Positions 16,629 to 24,168 of a stretch of 35,375 nt of DNA are shown piece by piece (the first letter of the stretch is position 1; each line of letters starts with the position of its first letter). The stretch is from the NCBI RefSeq assembly GCF_000350085.1, contig NZ_CAUM01000131.1:1-35375 (forward strand). The letters run 5' to 3'. Source of the DNA: Mesorhizobium metallidurans STM 2683. Lineage in GTDB: Bacteria > Pseudomonadota > Alphaproteobacteria > Rhizobiales > Rhizobiaceae. The notes beneath the pieces were generated by a model. It was not told the origin of the DNA and searched no databases. It was given only the letters and a program-made list of their open reading frames with translations. The position numbers and the translations under genes are program-made.

Positions 16629-17648
16629 TTAATTCTTCGCCTTGTCGACCAGCTTGTTCTTCGAAATCCACGGCATCATCGCGCGCAGCTTGGCGCCGAC
16701 TTCCTCGATCTGGTGGCTGTCGTTGTTGCGGCGGATGCCCTTGAAGCGCGACATGCCGGCGCGGTATTCCTGCATCCATTCCGAGGTGAACTTGCCGGTC
16801 TGGATATCCTTCAGCACGCGCTTCATCTCGGCCTTGGTGTCGGCGGTGATGATGCGTGGGCCCGAAACATATTCGCCCCATTCGGCGGTGTTCGAGATCG
16901 AATAATTCATGTTGGCGATGCCCCCCTCATAGATCAGGTCGACGATCAGCTTGACCTCGTGCAGGCACTCGAAATAGGCCATTTCCGGTGCATAGCCGGC
17001 TTCCACCAGCGTCTCGAAGCCGGCGCGGATCAACTCGACCAGACCGCCGCACAGCACCACCTGTTCGCCGAACAGGTCGGTCTCGCATTCCTCGCGGAAA
17101 TTGGTCTCGATGATGCCCGAACGGCCGCCGCCAACGCCGCAGGCGTAGGACAGAGCCAGATCGAGCGCATTGCCCGAAGCGTCCTGATTGACCGCGACAA
17201 GGCACGGCACGCCGCCGCCCTTCTGGTATTCGCCGCGCACCGTGTGGCCGGGACCTTTCGGCGCGATCATGACGACGTCGACCGAGGCCTTCGGCTCGAT
17301 CAGGCCAAAATGCACGTTGAGGCCGTGGGCAAAGGCGATCGCCGCGCCATCGCGGATATTCGGCGCGATCTCGTTCTTGTAGATGTCGGCCTGCAATTCG
17401 TCAGGCGTCGCCATCATCATCAGGTCGGCCCATTTGGCGGCGTCCGCCACGCTCATCACCTTGAGCCCGTCGGCCTCGACCTTCTTGGCGGTCGCCGAGC
17501 CGGCCTTGAGGCCGATGGCGATGTCCTTGGCGCCGGAATCCTTGAGGTTGAGCGCATGCGCCCTGCCCTGGCTGCCATAGCCGATGATGGCGACCTTCTT
17601 GCCCTTGATCAGATTGAGATCGGCATCGCGATCGTAATAGACACGCAT
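16629..17648 (-). CDS. ilvC: Ketol-acid reductoisomerase, IlvC
   Basis: NADPH- and Mg-dependent enzyme that converts acetolactate or acetohydroxybutyrate to the dihydroxy acids of valine and isoleucine synthesis. The 339 residues are the short class I form. The Rossmann segment VAIIGYGSQGRAHALNLKDSG (about 18-38) is followed by GLKAGSATAKK, the cofactor phosphate-binding loop. HGLNVHFG, APKGPGHTVR and the C-terminal knot region (QVVLCGGLVELIRAGFETLVEAG, EMAYFECLHEVKLIVDLIYEGG) are intact. The start at ATG 17648 has GGGAAGGAAGAAAG upstream. A palindromic repeat lies in the untranslated region just before it. It acts on the product of the IlvBN enzyme encoded 15 kb away. Confidence 0.98.
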   Translation of the reverse strand: MRVYYDRDADLNLIKGKKVAIIGYGSQGRAHALNLKDSGAKDIAIGLKAGSATAKKVEADGLKVMSVADAAKWADLMMMATPDELQADIYKNEIAPNIRDGAAIAFAHGLNVHFGLIEPKASVDVVMIAPKGPGHTVRGEYQKGGGVPCLVAVNQDASGNALDLALSYACGVGGGRSGIIETNFREECETDLFGEQVVLCGGLVELIRAGFETLVEAGYAPEMAYFECLHEVKLIVDLIYEGGIANMNYSISNTAEWGEYVSGPRIITADTKAEMKRVLKDIQTGKFTSEWMQEYRAGMSRFKGIRRNNDSHQIEEVGAKLRAMMPWISKNKLVDKAKN

Positions 17649-17673
17649 CTTTCTTCCTTCCCGTTTTGAATTC

Positions 17674-17723
17674 AGAGCATGATGCCGAAAAGTGTGAAGC
17701 GGTTTTCGGACGACATCATGCTC
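17674..17723. repeat. Rhizobial palindrome upstream of ilvC (same family as 4668-4716)
   Basis: Perfect outer arms GAGCATGATG (17675-17684) and CATCATGCTC (17714-17723) surround inner CCGAAAA and TTTTCGG arms. This copy lies 26 bases upstream of the ilvC start codon, so it may fold in the ilvC leader or act as a transcription signal. Confidence 0.88.
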
Positions 17724-17735
17724 CATCTCTAGGTG

Positions 17736-17787
17736 TAGAGCCGGATTCAGATTTCAGGTCGACTTGACCTGAAATCATCCGGCTCTA
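17736..17787. repeat. Long inverted repeat overlapping the tetR 3' end
   Basis: The left arm (17736-17760) and right arm (17766-17787) pair over 22 bp around the loop GACTT, with a three-base bulge in the left arm. It lies 12 bases from the previous palindrome, forming a composite repeat. The right arm encodes the final tetR codons and its TGA, and the hairpin could terminate tetR transcription. Confidence 0.88.
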
Positions 17788-18437
17788 GGGGCCTGCGGCC
17801 CGGTTTTTGCTCCATAAAGAGCGAGAAACTGCTGCGTAGCCCGGACGGCATCGCCGCCGATCGCCGCAGCAGTCAATCCCAGCCGGTCGCCGAGCAGCAG
17901 GCGTATCTGCACGTCGCGGGCGACCAGCCCGAAAAAGGTGCGGAACGCCGTTTCGGCGTCCGAAAAGTCGAGCAGCCCGGCTTGCCGGCCTGCTTCCAGC
18001 ACCGGCTTCAGGCGCCTTGCCAGCGCGAAACGGCCATTCTCCAGCACGATGGCGCCGAGATCGTCCTTTCCCGAACCGGCGTGGCCGACCGCCACCCGGT
18101 TGAGCGCGATCGACGTGTCGCTCGAAATCACCTTGAGCCAGTCAGCGGCAAAGCGCTCCAGGCTCGCCGTCAACGAGGCGAGGTCGAGCCCCTTGCCATC
18201 GACCGGCACCACCCGCACCTTGGAGGCCTGCCATTGCACCGTCGCGGTCAACAGCCCATCACGGTCGCCGAACCATTTGTACAGAGTTTCCTTGGAGCAG
18301 CTTGCGCGGCGCGCCACCGCGGTCATGGTCAGGTTATCGCCATCCTCGACCAGCAGGCGAAGGGCAGCGTCGAGCACGGCCTGCTGCCGCTCCGTCAGCG
18401 CTTCACTGGTGTCGAAGTCGGCGCTTGCCTGCAACAA
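17775..18437 (-). CDS. TetR/AcrR family transcriptional regulator
   Basis: 220 residues. The N-terminal helix-turn-helix region runs RQQAVLDAALRLLVEDGDNL then MTAVARRASCSKETLYKWFGDRDGLL (about 17-70). The C-terminal ligand domain (LARRLKPVLEAGRQAGLLDF, AFRTFFGLVARDVQIRLLLGD) resembles the AefR-like group. The start is a TTG at 18437 or the next TTG, behind AGGAAG; no ATG fits. Expected to repress its own gene and the divergent DUF1772 gene through the perfect palindrome at 18465-18479. The last codons derive from a palindromic repeat. The inducer is unknown. Confidence 0.92.
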   Translation of the reverse strand: MLQASADFDTSEALTERQQAVLDAALRLLVEDGDNLTMTAVARRASCSKETLYKWFGDRDGLLTATVQWQASKVRVVPVDGKGLDLASLTASLERFAADWLKVISSDTSIALNRVAVGHAGSGKDDLGAIVLENGRFALARRLKPVLEAGRQAGLLDFSDAETAFRTFFGLVARDVQIRLLLGDRLGLTAAAIGGDAVRATQQFLALYGAKTGPQAPRAG

Positions 18438-18464
18438 TTCTTCCTGCCTTGCGGAGTCTTGCGT

Positions 18465-18479
18465 ACCGTACGTTACGGT
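18465..18479. promoter_or_regulatory. Probable TetR operator, perfect inverted repeat
   Basis: ACCGTA (18465-18470), CGT, TACGGT (18474-18479) form a perfect two-fold symmetric site in the divergent intergenic region. It overlaps the predicted transcription start of tetR, which suits autorepression. Confidence 0.65.
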
Positions 18480-18487
18480 TCGGCACT

Positions 18488-18516
18488 TCTATGGCGTATT
18501 GTCCGAGCCGGTGCAA
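18488..18516 (-). promoter_or_regulatory. Candidate sigma-70 type promoter for the tetR gene
   Basis: On the minus strand, TTGCAC (18511-18516) and CATAGA (18488-18493) are separated by 17 bases. The start point would fall near 18481, at the edge of the TetR palindrome. The -10 box is a weak match. Confidence 0.4.
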
Positions 18517-18569
18517 GTCCTATTTTCTATATTGGTCCGCTATGCGGACGTTTATCGCCGAGTATCGGG

Positions 18570-18998
18570 ATGCTCGCAGGATTGCTCGCCTTGGCCGTCG
18601 CCGCCGCCTTCGCGGGCGCCGCCGTCTATGTCAGCGTCGCCGAACAACCGGCGCGCCTTCGGCTCGATGACCGGGCGCTGCTGCTGCAGGAGTGGCAGCC
18701 CTCCTACAAACGCGGCGCCGCCATGCAGGCGTCGATTGCAATTGTCGCCTGTATTCTCGGCGTCATTGCCTGGTGGCAGACTGGTACTCTTGCCCATCTG
18801 ATTGGCGCGATACTGATCATCCTGCCGTGGCCATGGACGCTGATCGTGATGATGCCGACAAATCGGCTGCTGGAGGCGATGGATGCGGCCGTCGCCAATC
18901 CGCAAGCCCGGAGCCTGATCGTCAAATGGGGCAATTTCCACTTGGTTCGCGTAGCGCTTGGCGTGCTGGCGGTACTGGCATTCGCGGGCAGCGCCTGA
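18570..18998 (+). CDS. DUF1772 family integral membrane protein
   Basis: 142 residues with about four hydrophobic segments: LAGLLALAVAAAFAGAAVYV, ASIAIVACILGVIAWW, LIGAILIILPWPWTLIVMMP and VRLALGVLAVLAF-like near the end. Family blocks are VSVAEQPARL after helix 1, WQPSYKRGAAMQA, and MPTNRLLEAMDA with a following LIVKWGNFHLVR. DUF1772 proteins are small membrane proteins of unknown role, often paired with TetR or similar regulators. The ATG at 18570 follows GGGATG-type purines. It is divergent from tetR across the shared operator and is the likely regulatory target. Confidence 0.88.
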   Translation: MLAGLLALAVAAAFAGAAVYVSVAEQPARLRLDDRALLLQEWQPSYKRGAAMQASIAIVACILGVIAWWQTGTLAHLIGAILIILPWPWTLIVMMPTNRLLEAMDAAVANPQARSLIVKWGNFHLVRVALGVLAVLAFAGSA

Positions 18999-19202
18999 CG
19001 TTACGCTGATTTGCCTGCCGATCCACCATCGATGGCATTCTCGTCATTGGCCGGAGCGGTCTGACCACGACGCTTCCACAAACCCGATCCGCCCGAACGG
19101 ATCAATCACGGTTCCCGCCACCATTGAGGCTAGAACCTTCGGCGCCGGCGGAATTCTGGCCACCGCCACCAGCCTGTCGCGGACGAACAGGTTTCCGAAG
19201 GG

Positions 19203-19613
19203 TCAGGCCTGGGCGTCAAAGGCGGCACGCGCGGCGCGCACCGCGCCATGATTGAGTTCGGCCCACTCGATCAACTCATGCAATGGGCCGAACATCGAGC
19301 GTCCGAGATCGGTGAGGCTGTACTCGACGCTTGGCGGTTTGGTTGGAAACACCTCGCGATGGACGTAGCCGTCGCGCTGCAGATCGTGCAGCGTCTGGGT
19401 CAGCATGCGCTGCGAGATGTCGGGGGCCAGCCGCCGCAACTGGCCGAAGCGATAGGGCTTCTCCGACAGCGCCATCACCAGCAGCGAACTCCATTTGCCG
19501 CTGATGCCCTGGATCACATCGCGAACGGGACAATCGGCAAAGCTGGCGCCGGCATCGGCCATGGCCTTATAGATCTCGATCTTCGATTCGAGGGTGAAGA
19601 TATTGCCGTCCAT
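19203..19613 (-). CDS. HxlR family regulator, single-cysteine QorR/YtfH type
   Basis: 136-residue winged-helix regulator. CPVRDVIQGISGKWSSLLVMALSEKPYRFGQL starts at residue 28, followed by ISQRMLTQTLHDLQRDGYVHREVF and VEYSLTDLGRSM, the HxlR signature. Cys28 is the only cysteine and occupies the conserved position of redox-sensing QorR regulators, where oxidation links two subunits and releases DNA. The neighbouring divergent gene is a QOR2/YtfG-type oxidoreductase, the same pairing as ytfH/ytfG. The start is the ATG at 19613 behind AAGGAACC. An upstream in-frame extension to 19646 is less likely. Confidence 0.93.
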   Translation of the reverse strand: MDGNIFTLESKIEIYKAMADAGASFADCPVRDVIQGISGKWSSLLVMALSEKPYRFGQLRRLAPDISQRMLTQTLHDLQRDGYVHREVFPTKPPSVEYSLTDLGRSMFGPLHELIEWAELNHGAVRAARAAFDAQA

Positions 19614-19749
19614 CGCTGGTTCCTTGCGTGTGCCTACCTCCCACAAAACTGCCTTCTTTACGAGGGTCGGTCAATTCCTATTTTAGTGCTGCTCTCTTTT
19701 TGAGACCATATAGGCAATCGCCGCCTCGGCGCAAAGACAGGACCTCCCC

Positions 19750-20643
19750 ATGACCGAAACCCTTCTCGTCACCGGCGCTTCCGGCCAGCTTGGCCGCGCC
19801 GTCATCCATCATCTGCTGGACACGCTAAAGGTTGCGCCTGCCCGCGTCATCGCCACCACCCGTAATCCGGAAAACCTTGCCGACCTGGCGGCGCGTGGCG
19901 TCGCCATCAGGACCGCGGACTTCGACGACACAGCCTCACTCACCAGCGCCTTCAAGGGCGCAGACAGGGTTCTGATCATCTCGACCGGCGAACTTGACCT
20001 CAAAAACGGCAAGCGCCTGAAACAGCATGAGACGGCGGTCGCCGCGGCCAAGGAAGCAGGCGTCTCACATCTGCTCTACACCTCGATGCCCAATCCGGAG
20101 CCGGTCTCGCCGGTGCTGTTTGCCGGCGACCACTACGGTACTGAGCAAGCGATCAAGGCGAGCGGCATCCCCTATACGATCTTCCGCAACGGCTGGTATC
20201 AGGAGAACCTGTTCATGTCGTTGCCGCACGCCATTGCCTCGGGGCACTGGTACACATCCGCCGCCGACGGCCGCATCGCCCATGGCGCCCGCGACGACAT
20301 GGCCGCCGCGATCGCCGCCGGCCTCGCTTCGGGCGCGACAGACAGCGCGACATACACGCTGACCGGTCCGCGGGCCTATACGGTGGCCGAGATCGCGGCC
20401 CTTGTGACCGACGTCACTGGCAAGCCCATCGAGGTCGTCCAGCTTTCGGACGAAGCCCTGACCGAGGGGCTGAAAGCAGCAGGCGTTCCCGAAGGCTTCG
20501 CCCCCATCATCGTTTCCTTCGACACCAACACGCGCTCCGGCCGCATCAACATGGTCACCGACGCGATCGAAACACTGTCGGGCAAAAAGCCGCAATCGCT
20601 GAAACAGTTCATCGAGGCGAACAAGGCGGCGCTGGTTGGCTGA
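19750..20643 (+). CDS. NmrA/SDR-family NAD(P)H-binding oxidoreductase (QOR2/YtfG-like)
   Basis: 297 residues, an atypical short-chain dehydrogenase fold. The N-terminal LLVTGASGQLGRAVIHHLL (about 5-23) is the dinucleotide-binding loop. ATTRNPENLADLAARGVAIRTADFDD is the NmrA-type second strand. HLLYTSMPNPEP, FRNGWYQENLF and YTLTGPRAYTVAEIAAL follow the QOR2 pattern. Expected to reduce quinones with NADPH in the cytoplasm. It is divergent from the HxlR gene across 136 bases that should hold both promoters. Its 3' end meets a repeat-derived hairpin. Confidence 0.92.
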   Translation: MTETLLVTGASGQLGRAVIHHLLDTLKVAPARVIATTRNPENLADLAARGVAIRTADFDDTASLTSAFKGADRVLIISTGELDLKNGKRLKQHETAVAAAKEAGVSHLLYTSMPNPEPVSPVLFAGDHYGTEQAIKASGIPYTIFRNGWYQENLFMSLPHAIASGHWYTSAADGRIAHGARDDMAAAIAAGLASGATDSATYTLTGPRAYTVAEIAALVTDVTGKPIEVVQLSDEALTEGLKAAGVPEGFAPIIVSFDTNTRSGRINMVTDAIETLSGKKPQSLKQFIEANKAALVG

Positions 20644-20670
20644 ACCTTGAGAAGCCGGCGGGACAGCGCT

Positions 20671-20795
20671 GCCGGGCATCTCCCCCTCAAGGAGGGAGAT
20701 TGGATGTCACTTCGGCTTTCGCCAATTACTGGCGCCGGAAGGTTGGCGAAGCGTGGAAGCTGCCGATCTCCCCCCTTGAGGGGGAGATGTCCGGC
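20671..20795. repeat. Long palindromic repeat between the oxidoreductase gene and kup
   Basis: The arms at 20671-20703 and 20763-20795 are inverted 33-mers with three mismatches. Each contains the nested hairpin-like CTCCCCCTCAAGG core. A second inner pairing is visible (TTCGCCAA near 20718 with TTGGCGAA near 20742). The element fills the gap between two convergent gene ends and could terminate both transcripts. It looks like a dispersed rhizobial repeat rather than an insertion sequence, since it has no ORF. Confidence 0.85.
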
Positions 20796-20853
20796 AGGAC
20801 AGAGGGCGGCGCGAAGGATCGCAAACAGAGCGGCTTAATATTCCGCGCCGCAG

Positions 20854-22773
20854 CTAAATTGCCACCTGCGTGCCGATCTCCACCACGCGTCCTGTCGGGA
20901 TCTGGAAATACTCCGTCGCATCCGCCGCCGTGCGCGCCAGTCCGATGAACAGCTTGTCCTGCCACACCGGCATGCCGGAATTGGGCGACGCCTTGAGCGA
21001 ACGCCGCGACAGGAAGAACGATGTCGTCATGATATCGAACTTCCAGCCCTGCTTGCGGCAGATCGCCAGCGCACGCGGGATGTTGGGCTGCTCCATATAG
21101 CCGAACGTCAGCGTCACCCGCATGAACAGATCGTTGAGCGTCTCCATCTTGACCCGCTCGCTGTCGGGCACGATAGGCTGCGGCGCCGTCACCACCGACA
21201 GGATGACATTCTGCTCGTGCAGCACCTTGTAGTGCTTCAGGCTGTGCATCAGCGCGGTCGGCGCGCTGAGCGGATCGCTGGTCAGGAACACGGCCGTGCC
21301 GGACACGAGCTGCGGCTTCTTCTTCAACAGATTGCCGGCAAGGAAATCGAGCGGGATCTCGTTGCGGCGGGTCTTGTCGAACAGATAGCGGCTGCCGCGC
21401 ACCCAGGTCCACATGGCCAGCACGACCGTGAAGGCCACCGCCAGCGACGCCCAGCCGCCTTCGAATACCTTGACGATGTTGGAGGCAAAGAAGCCGACAT
21501 CGATGAACAAGAACAATGCCGTCAGGCTCGCCGCCAGCCAGAGCTGCCATTTCCAGATGCGGGTCATGATGACGTAGAGCAGCACCGTCGTCACCAGCAT
21601 GTTGCCGGTCACCGAAATGCCGTAGGCCGAGGCCAGCCTGCTGGATTCACCGAAGCCCACGACCAGCAGCATCACCACCAGCGCCAGCAGCAGGTTGACG
21701 CGCGGCATGTAGATCTGGCCGGATTGTCTTTCCGAAGTGTGCAGGATTTCCAGCCGCGGCAGCATGTTGAGCTGCACCGCCTGTCTGGTCAGCGAGAAAG
21801 CGCCTGAGATCACCGCCTGGCTGGCGATCACCGTCGCCGCCGTCGCCAGCACCACCATCGGCAGCAGCGTCCAGCCCTCGTTCATCTCGAAGAAGGGATG
21901 GCCGACGACACCGCCATTGGCCAGCACGAAGGCGCCCTGGCCGACATAGTTGAGCAGCAGGCAAGGGAACACGATCGCCAGCCAGGCGAGCACGATCGGC
22001 TTGCGGCCGAAATGGCCGAGATCGGCATAGAGCGCCTCCGCGCCGGTGACGGCGAGGAAAATGGCGCCGATCGTCACGAAAGCAACGTCTGGCGAATTGA
22101 TCAGGAAGGCGACGATATAGTGCGGGCTGATGGCCAGCAGGATTTCAGGGTCGTCGATGATCTGGTTGATGCCCGACAAGCCGATGGCCAGGAACCAGAC
22201 CGCGGTGATCGGGCCGAAGATCAGCGCGACGCCGCCGGTGCCGAATCGCTGCACCGAAAACAGGATCGCCAGGATGACCAGCGTCAGCGGCACCACATAA
22301 GGCTGGAACGCCGGTGTAACGACGTTCATGCCCTCGACCGCGGAAAGCACCGAGATGGCCGGCGTGATCACGGCGTCGCCGAAAAACAGGGAAGCGCCGA
22401 CGATGCCTATGCCGAGTATCACTGCCGAGCGGGTCGGAAAACTGCCGCGCGCCAGCGCCATCAGCGACAGCACGCCGCCCTCGCCGCGATTGTCGGCCCT
22501 GAGCACGAACATGATGTATTTGATGGTGACGATAATGGTCAGCGACCAGATGATCAGCGACAGCACGCCAAGAATGTCGCCGCGCTCGGCGACATTGCCG
22601 CCTGCCGACGCACGCAACGCCTCGCGGAACGCATAGATCGGGCTGGTGCCGATATCGCCGTAGACCACGCCGAGCGCGCCCAGCATCAGAACCTTGGTGC
22701 TGTGCTGCTCGATCTCAGGATGGCTCGATTGTTCGACGGTTTCTGCCTCACTACCAGTGTTGGCAAGGGCCAT
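20854..22773 (-). CDS. kup: Low-affinity potassium uptake protein Kup
   Basis: 639-residue inner-membrane KUP/HAK/KT potassium transporter driven by proton symport. After a short acidic N-terminus, LGALGVVYGDIGTSPIYAFREAL (about 33-55) carries the family signature. About twelve hydrophobic segments follow to residue 450, including FFGDAVITPAISVLSAVEG and the GAEALYADLGHFGRKPI loop. The cytoplasmic C-terminal region ends FFLSRRSLKASPNSGMPVWQ and YFQIPTGRVVEIG. The start is the ATG at 22773, with GGAG eight bases upstream; a GTG three codons earlier is less well placed. No frameshift is seen. Confidence 0.97.
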   Translation of the reverse strand: MALANTGSEAETVEQSSHPEIEQHSTKVLMLGALGVVYGDIGTSPIYAFREALRASAGGNVAERGDILGVLSLIIWSLTIIVTIKYIMFVLRADNRGEGGVLSLMALARGSFPTRSAVILGIGIVGASLFFGDAVITPAISVLSAVEGMNVVTPAFQPYVVPLTLVILAILFSVQRFGTGGVALIFGPITAVWFLAIGLSGINQIIDDPEILLAISPHYIVAFLINSPDVAFVTIGAIFLAVTGAEALYADLGHFGRKPIVLAWLAIVFPCLLLNYVGQGAFVLANGGVVGHPFFEMNEGWTLLPMVVLATAATVIASQAVISGAFSLTRQAVQLNMLPRLEILHTSERQSGQIYMPRVNLLLALVVMLLVVGFGESSRLASAYGISVTGNMLVTTVLLYVIMTRIWKWQLWLAASLTALFLFIDVGFFASNIVKVFEGGWASLAVAFTVVLAMWTWVRGSRYLFDKTRRNEIPLDFLAGNLLKKKPQLVSGTAVFLTSDPLSAPTALMHSLKHYKVLHEQNVILSVVTAPQPIVPDSERVKMETLNDLFMRVTLTFGYMEQPNIPRALAICRKQGWKFDIMTTSFFLSRRSLKASPNSGMPVWQDKLFIGLARTAADATEYFQIPTGRVVEIGTQVAI

Positions 22774-22876
22774 GGACGACACTCCGATAAGCGCGCGGTG
22801 CTCTACGCTTGCTGCGATGCAATATCAAGTGCCGCCGCGTAATCGCTTCCATGCGGGTAACGCAAAGCTGCCAACT

Positions 22877-23617
22877 CTACCACCCGCAGGCCTTCAGGAA
22901 CCGCCCGACCGTGCCGGCCATGCCATACTCCAATGCGTCGGCTGTCAACCCGTGCCCGATCGATACTTCGGCCAAGGCCGGGATGCGCTTGCCCAATGCC
23001 GGGAGGTTCGCCACCACCAGATCGTGCCCGGCATTGACCTGCAGCCCGGCGGCAAGCGCGGCATCCGCGGTTTTTCCCAGTCTTTCCAGCTCTTTCGCGG
23101 CCTTTGCCGAATCGGAATGATAGCTGCCATAGGGGCCGGTGTAGAGCTCGATACGGTCGGCCCCGGTGTCACGCGCGGCTCTCATGCCATCCGGCTCCGA
23201 ATCGGAAAACAGCGACACGCGAAAGCCTCCCTTTTTCAGGCGCTTGACGATCGGAGTGAGGAACGGGGCATCGGCGACGAAGTTCCAGCCGTGGTCGGAG
23301 GTGGCTTGGGCGGGATCGTCGGGCACCAGCGTCACCTGCTCCGGCTGGTGCCTTTCCACCAGCGCCAGGAAATCCTCGCTCGGATAGCCCTCGATGTTGA
23401 ATTCCGCCCTGGGAAACTCGTCGTCGATCAGCGCCCTGATCTCCGGCAGGTCGGATTGCCTGGTGTGCCGCTCGTCGGGCCGCGGATGCACCGTCAGCCC
23501 ATGCGCGCCCGCCGCAAGGGCAAGGCGCCCGAGCCCGATCACGCTTGGCCATGGCAGGTCGCGCCGGTTGCGCAGCATGGCGATGGCGTTGAGGTTGACG
23601 GAGAGCTTTGCGGGCAT
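22877..23617 (-). CDS. pdxJ: Pyridoxine 5'-phosphate synthase, PdxJ
   Basis: Condenses 1-deoxy-D-xylulose 5-phosphate with 3-amino-2-oxopropyl phosphate to form pyridoxine phosphate. The 246 residues form the usual TIM barrel. LSVNLNAIAMLRNRR (N-terminal), AAGAHGLTVHPRPDERHT with the active-site His/Arg, FNIEGYPSEDFL, VTLVPDDP, VSLFSDSEP, ELYTGPYGSYH and VNAGHDLVVANLP, VSIGHGLTADAL are all present. The ATG at 23617 begins MPAKLSVNLN, standard for the family. The gene stands alone, divergent from the STAS-like gene. Confidence 0.97.
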   Translation of the reverse strand: MPAKLSVNLNAIAMLRNRRDLPWPSVIGLGRLALAAGAHGLTVHPRPDERHTRQSDLPEIRALIDDEFPRAEFNIEGYPSEDFLALVERHQPEQVTLVPDDPAQATSDHGWNFVADAPFLTPIVKRLKKGGFRVSLFSDSEPDGMRAARDTGADRIELYTGPYGSYHSDSAKAAKELERLGKTADAALAAGLQVNAGHDLVVANLPALGKRIPALAEVSIGHGLTADALEYGMAGTVGRFLKACGW

Positions 23618-23663
23618 TTTTCGGATCCGGTCTAATCTTGGCGCGCATCTATAGCGTCTTTGA

Positions 23664-23689
23664 CGGGAACAGACAGGGGGTTTTCGGTG
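23664..23689 (+). promoter_or_regulatory. EcfG/RpoE2-like promoter of the STAS-like gene
   Basis: GGAAC (23664-23668), a 17-base spacer, then TGTT (23686-23689) fit GGAAC-N17-cGTT except for the weakly conserved first -10 base. It lies about 40 bases upstream of the GTG start of the next gene. Confidence 0.55.
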
Positions 23690-23727
23690 TTCCAAGGTGA
23701 ACCATTGCGTCCACCGAAGGAGGTTCC

Positions 23728-24150
23728 GTGAATTTTCTCGATGAGGTGCCGGCCATCCGCCGCATCGACACCAACCGCGCCGATCTTTTCGCAGTCGATG
23801 TCGTCGGCCATGTCACGGCCGCCGACGCGGAGAATTTGTTCGGGTTGCTGGAGGCGGCTTATGCGCTGCACAACAGGATAGACGTGCTGGTGCGTCTGGT
23901 CGACCATGACGGCGTCGACTGGGCCGACGTGTCGGACGAGACGATCGAACAGGGCACGGCCGATGCCGTGGCGCATATCGGCCGCTGTGCGGCAGTCGGC
24001 GAGCCAGACTGGATACCGGGCGCACAAGCCATACTGCCCGCCTCCGTGCCGATCGAATTCCGGCATTTCGAGGCCGAGGACGAAGCGGCCGCCTGGGAAT
24101 GGCTGGCTGCCAAGCCGATCAGTCCGCCGGTGATGCCAGCAGGATCGTGA
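23728..24150 (+). CDS. SpoIIAA-like (STAS/SEC14-like) protein
   Basis: 140 residues. The pattern FAVDVVGHVTAADAENLFGLLEAAYALHNRIDVLVRLVD matches the small SpoIIAA-like (formerly DUF3478) group. It has alternating strands and helices and a C-terminal FEAEDEAAAWEWLA that is typical of that group (WL near the end). An internal DWADVSDETIEQG segment is unusual. The start is GTG, fixed by an ideal AAGGAGG five bases upstream. A putative stress promoter lies upstream. The molecular role is unknown; the fold resembles anti-sigma antagonists, but no partner kinase is encoded here. It converges on the helicase gene with 18 bases between stops. Confidence 0.8.
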   Translation: MNFLDEVPAIRRIDTNRADLFAVDVVGHVTAADAENLFGLLEAAYALHNRIDVLVRLVDHDGVDWADVSDETIEQGTADAVAHIGRCAAVGEPDWIPGAQAILPASVPIEFRHFEAEDEAAAWEWLAAKPISPPVMPAGS

Positions 24151-24168
24151 TGGTGACGCGGGATCGGT

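Noticed and set aside
17982..18569. Open frame running into the DUF1772 gene from inside tetR
   Set aside because: It is antisense to tetR and passes through the operator; family similarity begins only at the ATG at 18570.
19044..19205. A 53-codon stretch following the HxlR stop, in the same frame, containing MVAGTVIDPFGRIGFVEAS, vaguely like the end of a glyoxalase/VOC protein
   Set aside because: Too short and the resemblance rests on DPFG only; it may be a gene remnant but cannot be supported without a search.
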